Positions 5,321-6,447 of a DNA stretch of 6,447 bases are shown here, piece by piece. Source of the stretch: an uncultured Bacilli bacterium (GTDB taxonomy: Bacteria > Bacillota_I > Bacilli_A > RF39 > UBA660); contig CANQKU010000171.1 in NCBI GenBank assembly GCA_947624535.1, positions 1 through 6,447 on the forward strand, written 5' to 3'. Numbering within the stretch: position 1 is the first letter of the stretch; the number at the start of each line of letters is the position of its first letter. Below the pieces are notes generated by a model. The model worked only from the letters and a program-made list of their open reading frames with translations. It was not told where the DNA came from and ran no database searches. The translations under genes were made by a program, and so were the position numbers.

Positions 5321-6447
5321 ATGTTGAATTTATTTTATATAATACTATTCATTGAACTATTAACTATATTTTATAATTTAATTAAATTTTTAATATATAA
5401 ACTAAAGTTTAAACCGCAATTAAAATTTAAAAATTCTAATTGTAATAGTTTTCATATATATGTTTTAATTCCTTGTTATAAAGAAATATCTGTAATAAAG
5501 GAAACTTTAGACCATTTTAAAAAAATTACGAATGGTATTAAAAACATTGATATTTATATTATTACAACTGAAAAAGAAAGAAATGAAAATACATTAGTTC
5601 AAACTACTTATGATTATTTATTAAATTTAGATATTCTTAATAATCAACAATTTCATTTATTAAACTATCCCAAAATTACTGGAATGATGGCAGATCAATT
5701 AAATTATGCTATCGAAGAAATATTAAAAAATCAAAGTTTATCAACAAATAAAATATACTTTTCAGTTTATAATGCTGATAGCCATCCGGATAATTCTACC
5801 TTTATAGAACTTTCACAAAAAATTCAACAAAATGATTTTCCAAAAATAATACAACAATATAGTAATTATTTCCTAAATTATAATTTTCAAAACTTTATAA
5901 TGAAAGGTTTTTCTATTTATCAAACTGCTTTTGAATTTAGAAATGGTATAATAAATAATAGCATTTCCAAATATCTGTATTCCCATGTTGTTGGACATGG
6001 ATTAACAATTAGAGCTGATTATATTCAAAATCTGAATGGTTTTAACTCTAATTTTTGGTGTGAAGATATATATCTTACTGGCTTATTACATAATAACAAC
6101 GAAAAAATATTATATTTAAACTCATTAGATAATGCTCAAAACCCTGAGAATTTGATGGTACAAATCATACAAAATGCTGTATGGTTTAAAACAGCATCTC
6201 ATCATTTTAGTATTTTAAAAAATATCAGTAAAAATTTTAATATTTCTTTAAATGGATTTATTTGGTTATGTCATGAATTTCGAGCAACATTCATTTGGTT
6301 AATGATGCCTGTTTTTTTACTTTATTCACTAATATACCCATTATTAAATAAATACTATTTTCTGTTGTTGCTATCAATAGGCACTTACCTTATTTTTGTT
6401 TTCACTAATTATTTATTAAATTTAATTATAATAAATAAAAAAAGATT
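5321..6447 (+). CDS. Membrane glycosyltransferase, GT2-like (cut by right edge)
   Basis: The frame gives 375 residues and is still open at the edge. It likely transfers a sugar from a nucleotide-sugar to a lipid or growing polysaccharide on the inner membrane face. Seen in order: a hydrophobic N-terminal helix (about 2-27), the GT-A opening strand and nucleotide loop YVLIPCYKE (47-55), ITGMMADQLNYAIEE (119-133), a DXD-like YNADSHP (150-156), GHGLTIRADYIQNLNGF (225-241), the ED acceptor motif FWCEDIYLTGLL (245-256), QNAVW (284-288) in place of QxxRW, and C-terminal membrane helices (about 313-340 and 346-372). This order resembles processive GT2 enzymes such as hyaluronan or cellulose synthases, but the Arg of QxxRW is Val. 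Acceptor and product cannot be named. GAGGA (5311-5315) supports the ATG at 5321; the ATG at 5317 is out of frame and hits a stop after 12 codons. It is divergent from the recombinase operon and looks like cargo of the element. Confidence 0.85.
   Translation, partial: MLNLFYIILFIELLTIFYNLIKFLIYKLKFKPQLKFKNSNCNSFHIYVLIPCYKEISVIKETLDHFKKITNGIKNIDIYIITTEKERNENTLVQTTYDYLLNLDILNNQQFHLLNYPKITGMMADQLNYAIEEILKNQSLSTNKIYFSVYNADSHPDNSTFIELSQKIQQNDFPKIIQQYSNYFLNYNFQNFIMKGFSIYQTAFEFRNGIINNSISKYLYSHVVGHGLTIRADYIQNLNGFNSNFWCEDIYLTGLLHNNNEKILYLNSLDNAQNPENLMVQIIQNAVWFKTASHHFSILKNISKNFNISLNGFIWLCHEFRATFIWLMMPVFLLYSLIYPLLNKYYFLLLLSIGTYLIFVFTNYLLNLIIINKKR

Larger units (their letters stand above)
1891..6447. 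mobile_element. Serine-recombinase element inserted in cotJC (left end seen, right end outside)
   Basis: From the point where cotJC similarity ends, the DNA carries two large serine recombinase genes, a TnpW-like gene and a glycosyltransferase gene. All are visibly more A+T-rich than the left flank. The recombinase genes point at the junction and the nearer one stops about 50 bp from it, the usual position of such genes beside an attachment site. The left boundary is estimated from protein similarity as lying between about 1880 and 1946; 1891 is the first base of the CTC complementary to the Glu codon of SEQ. The right boundary, the second attachment site and the 5' half of cotJC are not in the window. 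No transfer, replication or phage structural genes are seen, so the class of element (skin-like, integrative or transposon) is open. Confidence 0.75.

Noticed and set aside
1..6447. CRISPR array, tRNA, rRNA or replication origin
   Set aside because: No regularly spaced repeats, no cloverleaf or rRNA-like conserved stretch and no iteron cluster were seen on reading both strands.

Overview
The window is A+T-rich DNA from a low-GC, spore-forming Firmicute, most likely an anaerobe of the class Clostridia. The evidence is the strong AGGAGG-type ribosome sites, a membrane pyrophosphatase gene (hppA) common in anaerobic clostridia, a spore-coat gene of the cotJC family, and TnpX/TndX-type large serine recombinases. 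No species-level assignment is possible from the sequence alone.

Left flank, chromosomal (1 to about 1890). The first 156 codons of hppA run leftward out of the window. A divergent intergenic region of about 350 bp carries two well-formed sigma-A-type promoters, one for hppA and one for a rightward gene. That gene (825-1559) encodes a small secreted protein with a signal peptide and a possible degenerate von Willebrand A (vWA) fold. A long hairpin with T-tracts on both sides (1576-1640) can terminate this gene and also the leftward gene on its other side. That leftward gene is only the last 80 or so codons of cotJC, the manganese-catalase-like spore coat protein, and it has no start in the window.

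Right part, mobile (about 1890 to the right edge). The cotJC reading frame is cut where the conserved SEQKARATYE segment begins, and foreign, even more A+T-rich DNA starts there. This DNA holds, reading leftward toward the junction, a TnpW-like 49-residue protein (5229-5080), a first large serine recombinase (5032-3473) and a second one (3473-1947). The two recombinase frames overlap by one base (TAATG). The first recombinase is split by a single in-frame TGA exactly where the family, and its own partner, has a tryptophan, so it is either a one-base nonsense allele or a sequencing error. Facing the other way is a membrane glycosyltransferase of the GT2 type (5321 onward, cut by the right edge), apparently cargo.

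Interpretation. The layout, with large serine recombinase genes pointing at and ending within about 50 bp of a broken sporulation gene, is that of an intervening element in a spore gene, analogous to skin in sigK or SP-beta in spsM. If it excises precisely during sporulation it would rebuild cotJC; if the recombinase pair is dead it has permanently disrupted the gene. The matching 5' half of cotJC and the other attachment site would lie beyond the right edge and cannot be seen here. This is the main point of interest in the window.
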